Positions 57,217 through 64,000 of a stretch of DNA of 64,000 bases are shown here, in pieces (the first letter of the stretch is position 1; every line of letters starts with the position of its first letter). The stretch lies in contig NZ_JANHLC010000001.1 of assembly GCF_028682395.1 (NCBI RefSeq), positions 744,001 to 808,000 of the forward strand, in the 5' to 3' direction. The position numbers were made by a program, and so were the translations under genes. The notes beneath the pieces are model-generated. The model was not told the DNA's origin, ran no database searches, and was given only the letters and a program-made list of their open reading frames with translations. This DNA is from Pseudomonas putida. Lineage in GTDB: Bacteria > Pseudomonadota > Gammaproteobacteria > Pseudomonadales > Pseudomonadaceae.

Positions 57217-57435
57217 ATGTATGTCTGCCTCTGCCAAGGCGTTACCGACGGGCAAATCCGCGAAGCCATCTATGACGGCTGCTGCAGCTACCGTGACGTG
57301 CGCCAGGCCACCGGTGTCGCCAGCCAGTGCGGAAAATGCGCCTGCCTCGCCAAGCAAGTGGTGCGTGAAACCCTGACAGAATTGCAAAGTTGCCAGGCCG
57401 CGATTCCCTACGCCGTAGAATTTTCCGCCGCCTGA
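57217..57435 (+). CDS. bfd: Bacterioferritin-associated ferredoxin
   Basis: 72 residues, a [2Fe-2S] protein that reduces BfrB-stored iron for release. Cysteine ligands: MYVCLCQGVT (C4, C6) and ASQCGKCACL (C38, C41), the BFD-type CxC...CxxC arrangement. ATG 57217 is chosen because Bfd begins MYVCLCxG. It sits 200 bp upstream of bfrB and has its own terminator. Confidence 0.94.
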   Translation: MYVCLCQGVTDGQIREAIYDGCCSYRDVRQATGVASQCGKCACLAKQVVRETLTELQSCQAAIPYAVEFSAA

Positions 57436-57452
57436 TTCAGCCTTATTTAAAG

Positions 57453-57478
57453 AACCGGACTTAACGTCCGGTTTTTTT
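57453..57478 (+). terminator. Terminator of bfd
   Basis: AACCGGAC (57453-57460) / GTCCGGTT (57466-57473), loop TTAAC, followed by T-run. Confidence 0.9.
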
Positions 57479-57635
57479 ATGCCCAGAATTCAATCGCTTA
57501 GCACCATAACGCGGAACACAAACATTCTTATTCCGATTAATTTTCATTTATTATTCAATAACTTAGGTTTGACACTTGTAATTACCCGGCTCAAACTCGG
57601 GCTTATATACGGCTAATACAGGGCAGGACCCCATC

Positions 57636-58106
57636 ATGAAAGGCGACGTAACAGTCATCCAGCATCTCAACAAGATCCTTGCCAATGAGCTGGTCGCGAT
57701 CAATCAGTATTTTCTGCATGCACGCATGTATGAAGATTGGGGCCTGAACAAGCTGGGCAAGCACGAGTACCACGAGTCCATCGACGAGATGAAACACGCG
57801 GACAAGCTCATCAAGCGCATCCTTTTCCTCGAAGGCCTGCCGAACGTCCAAGACCTGGGCAAGCTGCATATCGGCGAACACACCAAGGAAATGCTCGAGT
57901 GCGACCTGCGCATCGAGAAGACCGGCCACGCCGACCTCAAGGCCGCCATTGCCCACTGCGAAGTCACCGGCGACTTTGGTAGCCGTGAACTTCTGGAGGA
58001 TATTCTCGAATCCGAAGAAGAACATATCGATTGGCTGGAAACCCAACTGGGCCTGATCGATAAAGTCGGTATCGAGAATTACCTGCAATCACAAATGGGC
58101 GAGTAA
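57636..58106 (+). CDS. bfrB: Bacterioferritin BfrB
   Basis: 156 residues, heme-containing 24-mer iron store. Ferroxidase ligands are all present: Glu18, Glu51, His54, Glu94, Glu127, His130; Met52 is the heme ligand (DEMKHAD). Length and opening [20 protein letters not shown] are those of Pseudomonas BfrB. The AT-rich upstream 160 bp probably carries its promoter. Confidence 0.96.
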   Translation: MKGDVTVIQHLNKILANELVAINQYFLHARMYEDWGLNKLGKHEYHESIDEMKHADKLIKRILFLEGLPNVQDLGKLHIGEHTKEMLECDLRIEKTGHADLKAAIAHCEVTGDFGSRELLEDILESEEEHIDWLETQLGLIDKVGIENYLQSQMGE

Positions 58107-58113
58107 TCGCCCC

Positions 58114-58159
58114 CAATAAAAAGCCCCGCGCTCTTGTTCAGAGGCGGGGCTTTTTATTG
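58114..58159. terminator. Bidirectional terminator between bfrB and grxD
   Basis: A perfect 16-bp inverted repeat CAATAAAAAGCCCCGC (58114-58129) / GCGGGGCTTTTTATTG (58144-58159). Confidence 0.92.
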
Positions 58160-58200
58160 CCTGCAAGACGTGGCGCAAGCTAATGCGCCACGCGCTGAGA

Positions 58201-58539
58201 TCAGGCTTCGGTCTTGCTTGCAGCCTTCTCGGCAGCAGCCTTGATCAGGGCCTGCAGCTCACCATTGGCAGCCATCTCGGTCATGATATCGCTACCGCCG
58301 ACCAGCTCACCGGCAACCCACAACTGCGGGAAGGTCGGCCAGTTGGCGTATTTCGGCAGGTTGGCACGGATTTCCGGGTTCTGCAGGATATCCACGTAGG
58401 CGAACTTCTCGCCACAGCCCATGACGGCCTGCGCGGCTTTCGCGGAAAAGCCACACTGCGGGGCATTCGGCGAGCCTTTCATGTAAAGCAGAATGGTGTT
58501 GTTGGCAATCTGCTCTTTAATAGTTTCGATGATATCCAT
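58201..58539 (-). CDS. grxD: Monothiol glutaredoxin Grx4
   Basis: 112 residues with the CGFS active site (NAPQCGFSAKAAQ) of monothiol glutaredoxins that bind and transfer 2Fe-2S clusters. WPTFPQLWVAGELVGGSDI is the glutathione-binding region. The bfd-bfrB-grxD neighbourhood links iron storage to Fe-S handling. Confidence 0.96.
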   Translation of the reverse strand: MDIIETIKEQIANNTILLYMKGSPNAPQCGFSAKAAQAVMGCGEKFAYVDILQNPEIRANLPKYANWPTFPQLWVAGELVGGSDIMTEMAANGELQALIKAAAEKAASKTEA

Positions 58540-58662
58540 GAAGCACCTCGGCTAACTGTCCGACTCAAACTTTCCGACTCAGTAGTCGGCACGGTTGCGC
58601 ATTGTAACGGAAAGCCGAGCGCTACGCTCGGTCTCCCCTGCCCGACTATCGTCGCCCGGGGC

Positions 58663-60771
58663 TTAGGCCGCACCGACCTGCACGGGAACACCATTGAGCA
58701 CCGCATTCCCCGACAACGCATCCAGCTGCCGTTCGTCAGTCAGGTCATTGGCGCTCGCCCCCGACTGGGCGCAGGCAATCGCCATCTGCACTCCCGGCCG
58801 AGCATGTCCCCACCCGTGAGGCAGGCTCACAACGCCTGGCATCATCTCCAGCGAGGCCAATACCTGCACCTCCACCTCGCCAACCCGCGAGCGAACGCGA
58901 ACCCGCTGTCCATCGCACAGCCCACGACACGCCAGATCATCGGGATGCATCAGCAGTTGATGGCGCGGTTTGCCCTTCACCAGCCGGTGATAGTTGTGCA
59001 TCCAGGAGTTGTTGCTGCGCACATGCCGCCGGCCAATCATCAGCAACTCCCCCACCGCTGGCGCCTGCTGAGCGGCAAAACGCGCGAGATCCGCCATAAG
59101 CTCGGCCGGAGCCGCCTGGATCTGCCCATCCGCACTTTTCAGCCGCCCTGCGAGATTGGGCTTGAGCGCCCCCAGGTCAAGGCCATGGGGGTAGGCCGCC
59201 AGGCCGGCCACCGACAACTTGTGCGCCGATGCATCGCCGTACCGGCCACTACGCAGGCCAGCGTCAATCATCTGGGCGGGCGCGACAGTGGGCTTGAGCG
59301 CGTGTCCGCTTCGTGCGGCAAAGGCCTGCGCCAGGCCAACAAAGATTTCCCAGTCATGCAGTGCGCCCGTCGGCTTGGCGAGAATGGCCTGATTGAAGCG
59401 CGTGACATTGCGTACTGCGAACATATTGAACGTGGTGTCGTAATGATCATTTTCCAGCGCCGAAGTCGAGGGCAGGATCAGGTCGGCATAACGCGTGGTT
59501 TCGTTGATATACAGGTCGATACTGACCATAAACTCCAAACCACCCAGCGCCCGCTCCAGTTGACGCCCATTGGGCGTGGACAGCACGGGATTGCCTGCCA
59601 CCGTCACCAACGCCCGCACCTGGCCTACGCCGTCACAGAGCATCTCCTCGGCCAGCGCCGAGACCGGCAGTTCGCCCCCATACTCCGGCAATCCGCTGAC
59701 CCGGCTTTGCCAGCGATTGAAATGTCCGCCGCCTGTGGAAGCGACCAGGTCCACTGCCGGCTCAGTGCACACAGCCCCACCAACCCGATCCAGATTACCG
59801 GTCACCAGATTGATCAACTGAACCAGCCAGTGACAGAGCGTGCCAAAAGCCTGCACCGAGACGCCCATGCGTCCGTAACAGACGGCTTTGTCCGCACCGG
59901 CAAAGTCGCGTGCCAGTTGCCTGATCTGCTCGGCAGGCACTGCGCACAGGGGGCTCATGGCCTCGGCATCAAACGCTTGAATCGCCGCGCGAACCGACTC
60001 CAGCCCCTGCACAGGCAAATGGCTGGTGCGGGTCAAGCCTTCACTGAACAGGGTATGGAGCAACCCGAACAATAGCGCCGCATCCCCACCTGGGCGCACA
60101 AACAGATGCTGATCGGCCAGCGCCGCGGTTTCACTGCGCCGAGGATCGACCACCACGATCCGCCCGCCTCTGGCCTGGATAGCCTTCAAGCGTTTCTCGA
60201 CATCCGGCACCGTCATGATGCTGCCATTGGAGGCCAGCGGATTGGCCCCCAGGATCAGCATGAAGTCGGTGTGGTCAACATCCGGGATCGGCAACAGCAA
60301 CCCGTGGCCGTACATCAGGTGGCTGGTCAGGTGGTGGGGCAGTTGGTCGACCGAGGTCGCGGAAAAGCGATTACGGGTCTTGAGCAGCCCGAGGAAGTAG
60401 TTGCTATGGGTCATCAACCCATAGTTGTGCACGCTGGGATTGCCCTGGTAGACCGCCACCGCGTTCTGCCCATGGCGCGCCTGAATATCCCCCAGCCGCT
60501 CGGCGACCAGTGCAAAGGCCGCCTCCCACTCGATAGGCCGCCATTCGTCCCCCACCCGCTGCATGGGCCGGCGCAGGCGGTCCGGATCATTCTGGATATC
60601 CTGCAGGGCCACCGCCTTGGGACAGATATGCCCACGGCTGAAGGGATCCAGGGCATCGCCCTTGATCGAAGTGATCTGCACCTGCTGGTCGTCGGTGCGG
60701 GTGGTTTCAATGGTCAAGCCACAGATGGCTTCACATAGATGGCAGGCACGGTGATGAAGAGTCTTGGTCAT
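58663..60771 (-). CDS. Molybdopterin oxidoreductase family protein (formate dehydrogenase/nitrate reductase-like)
   Basis: 702 residues. N-terminal 4Fe-4S motif CHLCEAICG with a fourth Cys in GHICPKAVA, then a Mo-bis-MGD-binding core (LILGANPLASNGSIMTVPDV, VVVDPRRSETAALAD, LPSTSALENDHYD) and a C-terminal dinucleotide-binding domain (VRSNNSWMHNYHRLVKG). No Tat signal and no adjacent electron-transfer subunit, so probably cytosolic and using an unlinked partner. Substrate unknown. The ATG 60771 is the plausible start; it is monocistronic. Confidence 0.85.
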   Translation of the reverse strand: MTKTLHHRACHLCEAICGLTIETTRTDDQQVQITSIKGDALDPFSRGHICPKAVALQDIQNDPDRLRRPMQRVGDEWRPIEWEAAFALVAERLGDIQARHGQNAVAVYQGNPSVHNYGLMTHSNYFLGLLKTRNRFSATSVDQLPHHLTSHLMYGHGLLLPIPDVDHTDFMLILGANPLASNGSIMTVPDVEKRLKAIQARGGRIVVVDPRRSETAALADQHLFVRPGGDAALLFGLLHTLFSEGLTRTSHLPVQGLESVRAAIQAFDAEAMSPLCAVPAEQIRQLARDFAGADKAVCYGRMGVSVQAFGTLCHWLVQLINLVTGNLDRVGGAVCTEPAVDLVASTGGGHFNRWQSRVSGLPEYGGELPVSALAEEMLCDGVGQVRALVTVAGNPVLSTPNGRQLERALGGLEFMVSIDLYINETTRYADLILPSTSALENDHYDTTFNMFAVRNVTRFNQAILAKPTGALHDWEIFVGLAQAFAARSGHALKPTVAPAQMIDAGLRSGRYGDASAHKLSVAGLAAYPHGLDLGALKPNLAGRLKSADGQIQAAPAELMADLARFAAQQAPAVGELLMIGRRHVRSNNSWMHNYHRLVKGKPRHQLLMHPDDLACRGLCDGQRVRVRSRVGEVEVQVLASLEMMPGVVSLPHGWGHARPGVQMAIACAQSGASANDLTDERQLDALSGNAVLNGVPVQVGAA

Positions 60772-60897
60772 GGCCAGTCTCTGTTTTGTTGGCGGCTGCC
60801 GGCTGGCATACACGAACAAAACTATGGCGCCTGAGCGACCACACTGCCAGGCCAGTCAACTCCATGAATCGGCAGGCATCAACCACGCCGATACGGA

Positions 60898-61188
60898 TTA
60901 GACTCGCGGCAGTCGTGGCGGCGGCTGCAACTGGATTTCCTGCACCGCTTCGATCTGCTCGTGGGTGACCGGCACGCCGGTCAGCTCGCTGATCAGCCGC
61001 CAGTGCTCATCAAGGCCCGAACTGATGGTCGCCATCCGGTCGATCATCCGGCGCGCGGCACCGCGAGTTGTCTCATCCTCGCTGCGCAGCAGCTCAAATG
61101 ACATGGACGTCATCGACGCCGTCATATGAGTCAGCGTGCGCGCTGTCAGCCCGAGAAGTTCTACCAATTGCTGTTCTTTCGATTCCAT
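60898..61188 (-). CDS. Conserved hypothetical protein, helical
   Basis: 96 residues, mostly helical (KEQQLVELLGLTARTLTHMT, SSGLDEHWRLISELTGVPVT) and ending in a Pro-rich tail (LQPPPRLPRV). I do not recognise the family. ATG 61188 is preferred over the upstream in-frame start. No signal or membrane segment. Confidence 0.65.
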   Translation of the reverse strand: MESKEQQLVELLGLTARTLTHMTASMTSMSFELLRSEDETTRGAARRMIDRMATISSGLDEHWRLISELTGVPVTHEQIEAVQEIQLQPPPRLPRV

Positions 61189-61582
61189 TCCCGAGACTCG
61201 TATGTGTCGCACGAGACACATTTATAACCCAGCGCCCGCCTTTAGCAAATGTTGCAAAAGCCAAAGTTGTCTCGCCCCATCGACCGATCAGTCAGGAAAA
61301 CCCGCCGGTGGGTGACTTGAGCACCTTCGCGAATTGCCAAGCCGCGCGGCGACAGTGTACAAATGGCCCCTGGCCATAGAACGAACAGGCTTAAAGAGCC
61401 GCCCATGGCCAGCGCTGGATTCCCCTGGAAACTTAACCCTGTTGGTAAGACGCGACATTTTCTTATACGATCGCGCCTTCCCCTATTTCGTCGCCCCGTG
61501 CGGCTTTCGCCGCAGGTCTAGCCCGTTTTTCCGAAAAACCCGGCTTTGAGTATCTGCGGTCTGTTGCAAAAGGTAGTCAATA
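61189..61582 (+). promoter_or_regulatory. argF upstream region with promoter
   Basis: 394 bp. A promoter is suggested by TTGGTA (61442-61447), a 16-bp spacer and TATACG (61464-61469), about 110 bp upstream of argF. It overlaps an ArgR-like operator. No gene is seen. Confidence 0.55.
61442..61478 (-). promoter_or_regulatory. ArgR operator of argF
   Basis: Read on the minus strand, TGTCGC (61452-61457) is followed by N8-AA, an exact Pseudomonas ArgR half-site. Exactly 21 bp away is AGGCGC (61473-61478), also followed by N8-AA, matching four of six positions. It covers the -35/spacer region of the promoter. Confidence 0.6.
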
Positions 61583-62503
61583 ATGAGCGCAAGGCACTTT
61601 CTCTCCCTGATGGATTACACGCCCGAAGAGCTGCTCAGCGTGATCCGTCGAGGGATCGAGCTCAAAGACCTGCGTAACCGCGGCGTACTCTTCGAGCCGT
61701 TGAAGAACCGGGTCCTGGGGATGATTTTCGAGAAATCCTCGACGCGTACCCGTCTGTCGTTCGAGGCCGGCATGATCCAGCTCGGCGGCCAGGCCATTTT
61801 CCTCTCGCCACGCGACACCCAACTGGGTCGCGGCGAGCCGATCGGCGACTGCGCCATTGTCATGTCGCGCATGCTCGATGCGGTGATGATCCGGACCTTT
61901 GCCCACAGCACCCTGACCGAGTTCGCGGCCAACTCCCGCGTTCCGGTGATCAACGGGCTATCGGACGACCTGCACCCGTGCCAACTGCTCGCCGACATGC
62001 AGACCTTCCTCGAACACCGCGGCGCCATCCAGGGCAAAACCGTGGCCTGGATCGGCGACGGCAATAATATGTGCAACAGCTATATAGAAGCGGCCATCCA
62101 GTTCGACTTCAACCTGCGTATCGCCTGCCCCGAAGGTTACGAGCCCAATCCAACCTTCGTCGCCCAGGCCGGTGACCGCGTACAGATCCTGCGCGACCCG
62201 CGCGAGGCCGTACGTGGCGCCCACCTGGTCAGCACCGACGTCTGGACCTCCATGGGCCAGGAAGAAGAAACCGCCAAGCGCCTGGCCCTTTTCGCGCCCT
62301 TCCAGGTCAACCGCGCCCTGCTCGACCTGGCCGCACCAGAGGTGCTGTTCATGCATTGCCTACCCGCCCACCGGGGCGAGGAAATCAGCCTCGACCTGCT
62401 TGACGACCCGCGCTCGGTGGCGTGGGACCAAGCCGAGAACCGCCTGCATGCCCAGAAGGCCCTGCTCGAATTTCTCGTTGAACCGGCGTACCACCACGCA
62501 TGA
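61583..62503 (+). CDS. argF: Ornithine carbamoyltransferase (anabolic)
   Basis: 306 residues. It makes citrulline from ornithine and carbamoyl phosphate. Carbamoyl-phosphate site [26 protein letters not shown] and the ornithine/catalytic loop [13 protein letters not shown]. This is the anabolic Pseudomonas type. The stop overlaps the start of an ABC ATPase gene by 4 bp. Confidence 0.96.
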   Translation: MSARHFLSLMDYTPEELLSVIRRGIELKDLRNRGVLFEPLKNRVLGMIFEKSSTRTRLSFEAGMIQLGGQAIFLSPRDTQLGRGEPIGDCAIVMSRMLDAVMIRTFAHSTLTEFAANSRVPVINGLSDDLHPCQLLADMQTFLEHRGAIQGKTVAWIGDGNNMCNSYIEAAIQFDFNLRIACPEGYEPNPTFVAQAGDRVQILRDPREAVRGAHLVSTDVWTSMGQEEETAKRLALFAPFQVNRALLDLAAPEVLFMHCLPAHRGEEISLDLLDDPRSVAWDQAENRLHAQKALLEFLVEPAYHHA

Positions 62504-63609
62504 GCCAGCCATTACTCCTCAACCTGCGTAACCTTGCCTGCGGCTACCAGGACCAACGTGTGGTGCAGAACCTCAACCTGCACCTCAATGCCGGCGATAT
62601 CGGCTGCCTGCTCGGCTCGTCGGGGTGCGGAAAGACCACCACCCTGCGGGCCATTGCCGGGTTCGAACCGGTGCACGAGGGTGAAATCCAACTGGCCGGC
62701 GAAGTGATCTCCAGCGCCGGTTTCACCCTGGCACCAGAGAAGCGTCGCATCGGCATGGTGTTCCAGGACTACGCGCTGTTTCCCCATCTGAGCGTGGCGC
62801 AAAACATCGCCTTTGGCATTCGCCAGCACCCGCAGAAAGATCGAGTAACCGACGAGTTGCTCGAACTGGTCAATCTCAAAGGCCTCGGCAAGCGCTATCC
62901 CCACGAACTGTCCGGCGGCCAGCAACAACGAGTGGCCCTCGCCCGCGCCCTGGCACCCGAACCACAACTGCTGCTGCTCGACGAGCCGTTCTCCAACCTC
63001 GATGGTGAGCTGCGCCGCAAACTCAGCCATGAAGTGCGCGATATCCTCAAGCTACGCGGTACCAGCGCGATTCTGGTGACTCACGACCAAGAAGAAGCCT
63101 TCGCGGTCAGCGACCATGTCGGGGTCTTCAAGGAAGGTCGTCTGGAACAGTGGGATACGCCCTACAACCTCTACCACGAACCCTTGACCCCCTTCGTCGC
63201 CAGCTTTATTGGCCAGGGCTATTTTATTCGTGGCCAGTTGCACAGCCCGGAATCGGTCCAGACCGAACTCGGCGTGCTGCGCGGCAACCGGGCCTATAAC
63301 TGGCCGGTGGGTGGTGCGGTGGATGTGCTGCTGCGCCCGGACGATATCGTCTATGCCCCCGACAGCGAGCTGAAGGCCCGTATCGTCGGCAAGACCTTCC
63401 TCGGTGCTTCGACCTTGTATCGCCTGCAACTGCCGACCGGCAGCCAGCTGGAATCGGTGTTCCCCAGCCACGCCGATCACCTGCCGGGAAGCGAAGTCGG
63501 CATCCGTGTCGCCGCCGAGCACCTGGTACTGTTCCAGGCCAGTGGTAGTCAAGCGGCGCAGATCCCACTGGTCGAAGCGGGTGTCCGGCGTTTTAGCCAC
63601 GGCCAATAG
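62500..63609 (+). CDS. ABC transporter ATP-binding protein, FbpC/PotA-like
   Basis: 369 residues. Walker [11 protein letters not shown]-loop [12 protein letters not shown], signature [15 protein letters not shown], Walker [14 protein letters not shown]-loop [11 protein letters not shown]-terminal TOBE-type domain follows ([20 protein letters not shown]). Best likened to Fe3+ or 2-aminoethylphosphonate/spermidine importers. No permease or binding-protein gene is adjacent. Translation is coupled to argF, so it may be driven by the argF promoter; the substrate is unknown. Confidence 0.85.
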   Translation: MSQPLLLNLRNLACGYQDQRVVQNLNLHLNAGDIGCLLGSSGCGKTTTLRAIAGFEPVHEGEIQLAGEVISSAGFTLAPEKRRIGMVFQDYALFPHLSVAQNIAFGIRQHPQKDRVTDELLELVNLKGLGKRYPHELSGGQQQRVALARALAPEPQLLLLDEPFSNLDGELRRKLSHEVRDILKLRGTSAILVTHDQEEAFAVSDHVGVFKEGRLEQWDTPYNLYHEPLTPFVASFIGQGYFIRGQLHSPESVQTELGVLRGNRAYNWPVGGAVDVLLRPDDIVYAPDSELKARIVGKTFLGASTLYRLQLPTGSQLESVFPSHADHLPGSEVGIRVAAEHLVLFQASGSQAAQIPLVEAGVRRFSHGQ

Positions 63610-63643
63610 CGCTGTTCGCCAGCTCGCTCGCACCTGATCGGTA

Positions 63644-63663
63644 GGCGTGAGCGAGCTCACGCC
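63644..63663. repeat. Inverted repeat between ABC ATPase and PhzF-like gene
   Basis: GGCGTGAG (63644-63651) / CTCACGCC (63656-63663), loop CGAG; core GAGCGAGCTC is reminiscent of Pseudomonas REP elements. Short, no T-run. Confidence 0.4.
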
Positions 63664-63668
63664 AGGTA

Positions 63669-64000
63669 TCAAGCCAGAAACAGCCGCCCGCTACTGACCA
63701 GCGTTGCATCCCCGCCAATCTTCACCCGCTCCCCTTCCAGCCGACAGAACAACTCGCCCCCACGCGCCGAGCACTGGTAGGCGGTGAGGCTCGCCTTGTC
63801 CAGGCGCTGCGCCCAATACGGAATCAGGCTGCAATGGGTCGAGCCGGTGACCGGGTCCTCATCGATGCCGATGGCTGGCGCAAAGTAGCGCGAAACGAAA
63901 TCGTGCTGCTGCCCCGGCGCCGTCACAATCGCTCCCGGCCATGGCAGCCTCGCCAGTGCCACCTTATCCGGCTGGCAATCGCGCACGGCCTGCTCGGACT
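63669..64000 (-). CDS. PhzF-family isomerase, C-terminal part (5' end outside window)
   Basis: The 3' part (~110 codons) of a PhzF/YddE-like gene continuing past the window end. Family signature IDEDPVTGSTHCSLIPYWAQ, preceded by SRYFAPAIG, and the C-terminal GGELFCRLEGERVKIGG are typical of the PhzF fold. The catalytic Glu is in the missing N-terminal part. Function beyond family is not assignable. Confidence 0.85.
   Translation of the reverse strand, partial: SEQAVRDCQPDKVALARLPWPGAIVTAPGQQHDFVSRYFAPAIGIDEDPVTGSTHCSLIPYWAQRLDKASLTAYQCSARGGELFCRLEGERVKIGGDATLVSSGRLFLA

Noticed and set aside
58183..60075. 630-codon plus-strand frame
   Set aside because: Antisense to grxD and the molybdopterin oxidoreductase; composition is that of a shadow frame.

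Overview
The window is chromosomal DNA of a fluorescent Pseudomonas, most likely of the P. fluorescens group. This rests on high GC, Pseudomonas-type gene content, and two long blocks whose gene order matches, from memory, P. aeruginosa around PA1030-PA1075 (bra operon, dinG, pdxH, OmpA lipoprotein, ychJ, GST, quiP) and PA3480-PA3538 (dcd, mrp, metG, rnf, nth, then argG, motY, pyrC, rnt, bfd, bfrB, grxD, argF). No rRNA, tRNA, insertion sequence, prophage or CRISPR array was seen. Almost all of it is ordinary core genome, with a few unusual items.

Region by region. 1-5.1 kb: the tail of a GGDEF/EAL protein, a 3-hydroxyisobutyrate-dehydrogenase-type reductase, a stand-alone 749-residue tubulin/FtsZ-like GTPase, and a DUF2288 protein. 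5.1-10.5 kb: the complete branched-chain amino acid ABC transporter braCDEFG, with a terminator-like hairpin after braC. 10.6-13.1 kb: a four-gene bufferin (copper-binding RiPP) operon: DUF2282 precursor, DUF692/MNIO modification enzyme, BufC-type partner, DoxX membrane protein. 13.1-22.6 kb: LysR/SDR divergent pair, envelope lipoproteins, an FAD oxidoreductase, nhaA, pdxH and a serine hydrolase. 22.7-31 kb: a large secreted clan GH-A glycoside hydrolase, dinG, a CopD-like protein, a secreted collagen-like protein, and two tandem OmpA/calcium-repeat lipoproteins. 31-37 kb: small conserved proteins including two SEC-C proteins, a GST, and a QuiP-type acyl-homoserine lactone acylase precursor. 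37.5-41.7 kb: a His/Arg-type polar amino acid ABC transporter operon with an embedded M14-family deacylase. 42-51.6 kb: dcd, a cold-shock gene, mrp, metG, an rnf cluster that lacks rnfC, nth and a PA3496-like protein. 51.7-64 kb: a NarL-type response regulator, argG, motY, pyrC, rnt, bfd, bfrB, grxD, a molybdopterin oxidoreductase, argF with an ABC ATPase, and the 3' end of a PhzF-like gene.

Regulatory signals read directly from the sequence include ArgR-type operators (TGTCGC-N8-AA half-sites in 21-bp direct repeat) at argG and argF, a Fur-like box before bfd, a perfect 16-bp palindrome before braC, and numerous intrinsic terminators. The strongest candidates for follow-up are the tubulin-like GTPase of unknown role, the bufferin operon, and the rnfABDGE cluster in which rnfC is missing and RnfB carries a long repeated C-terminal extension.
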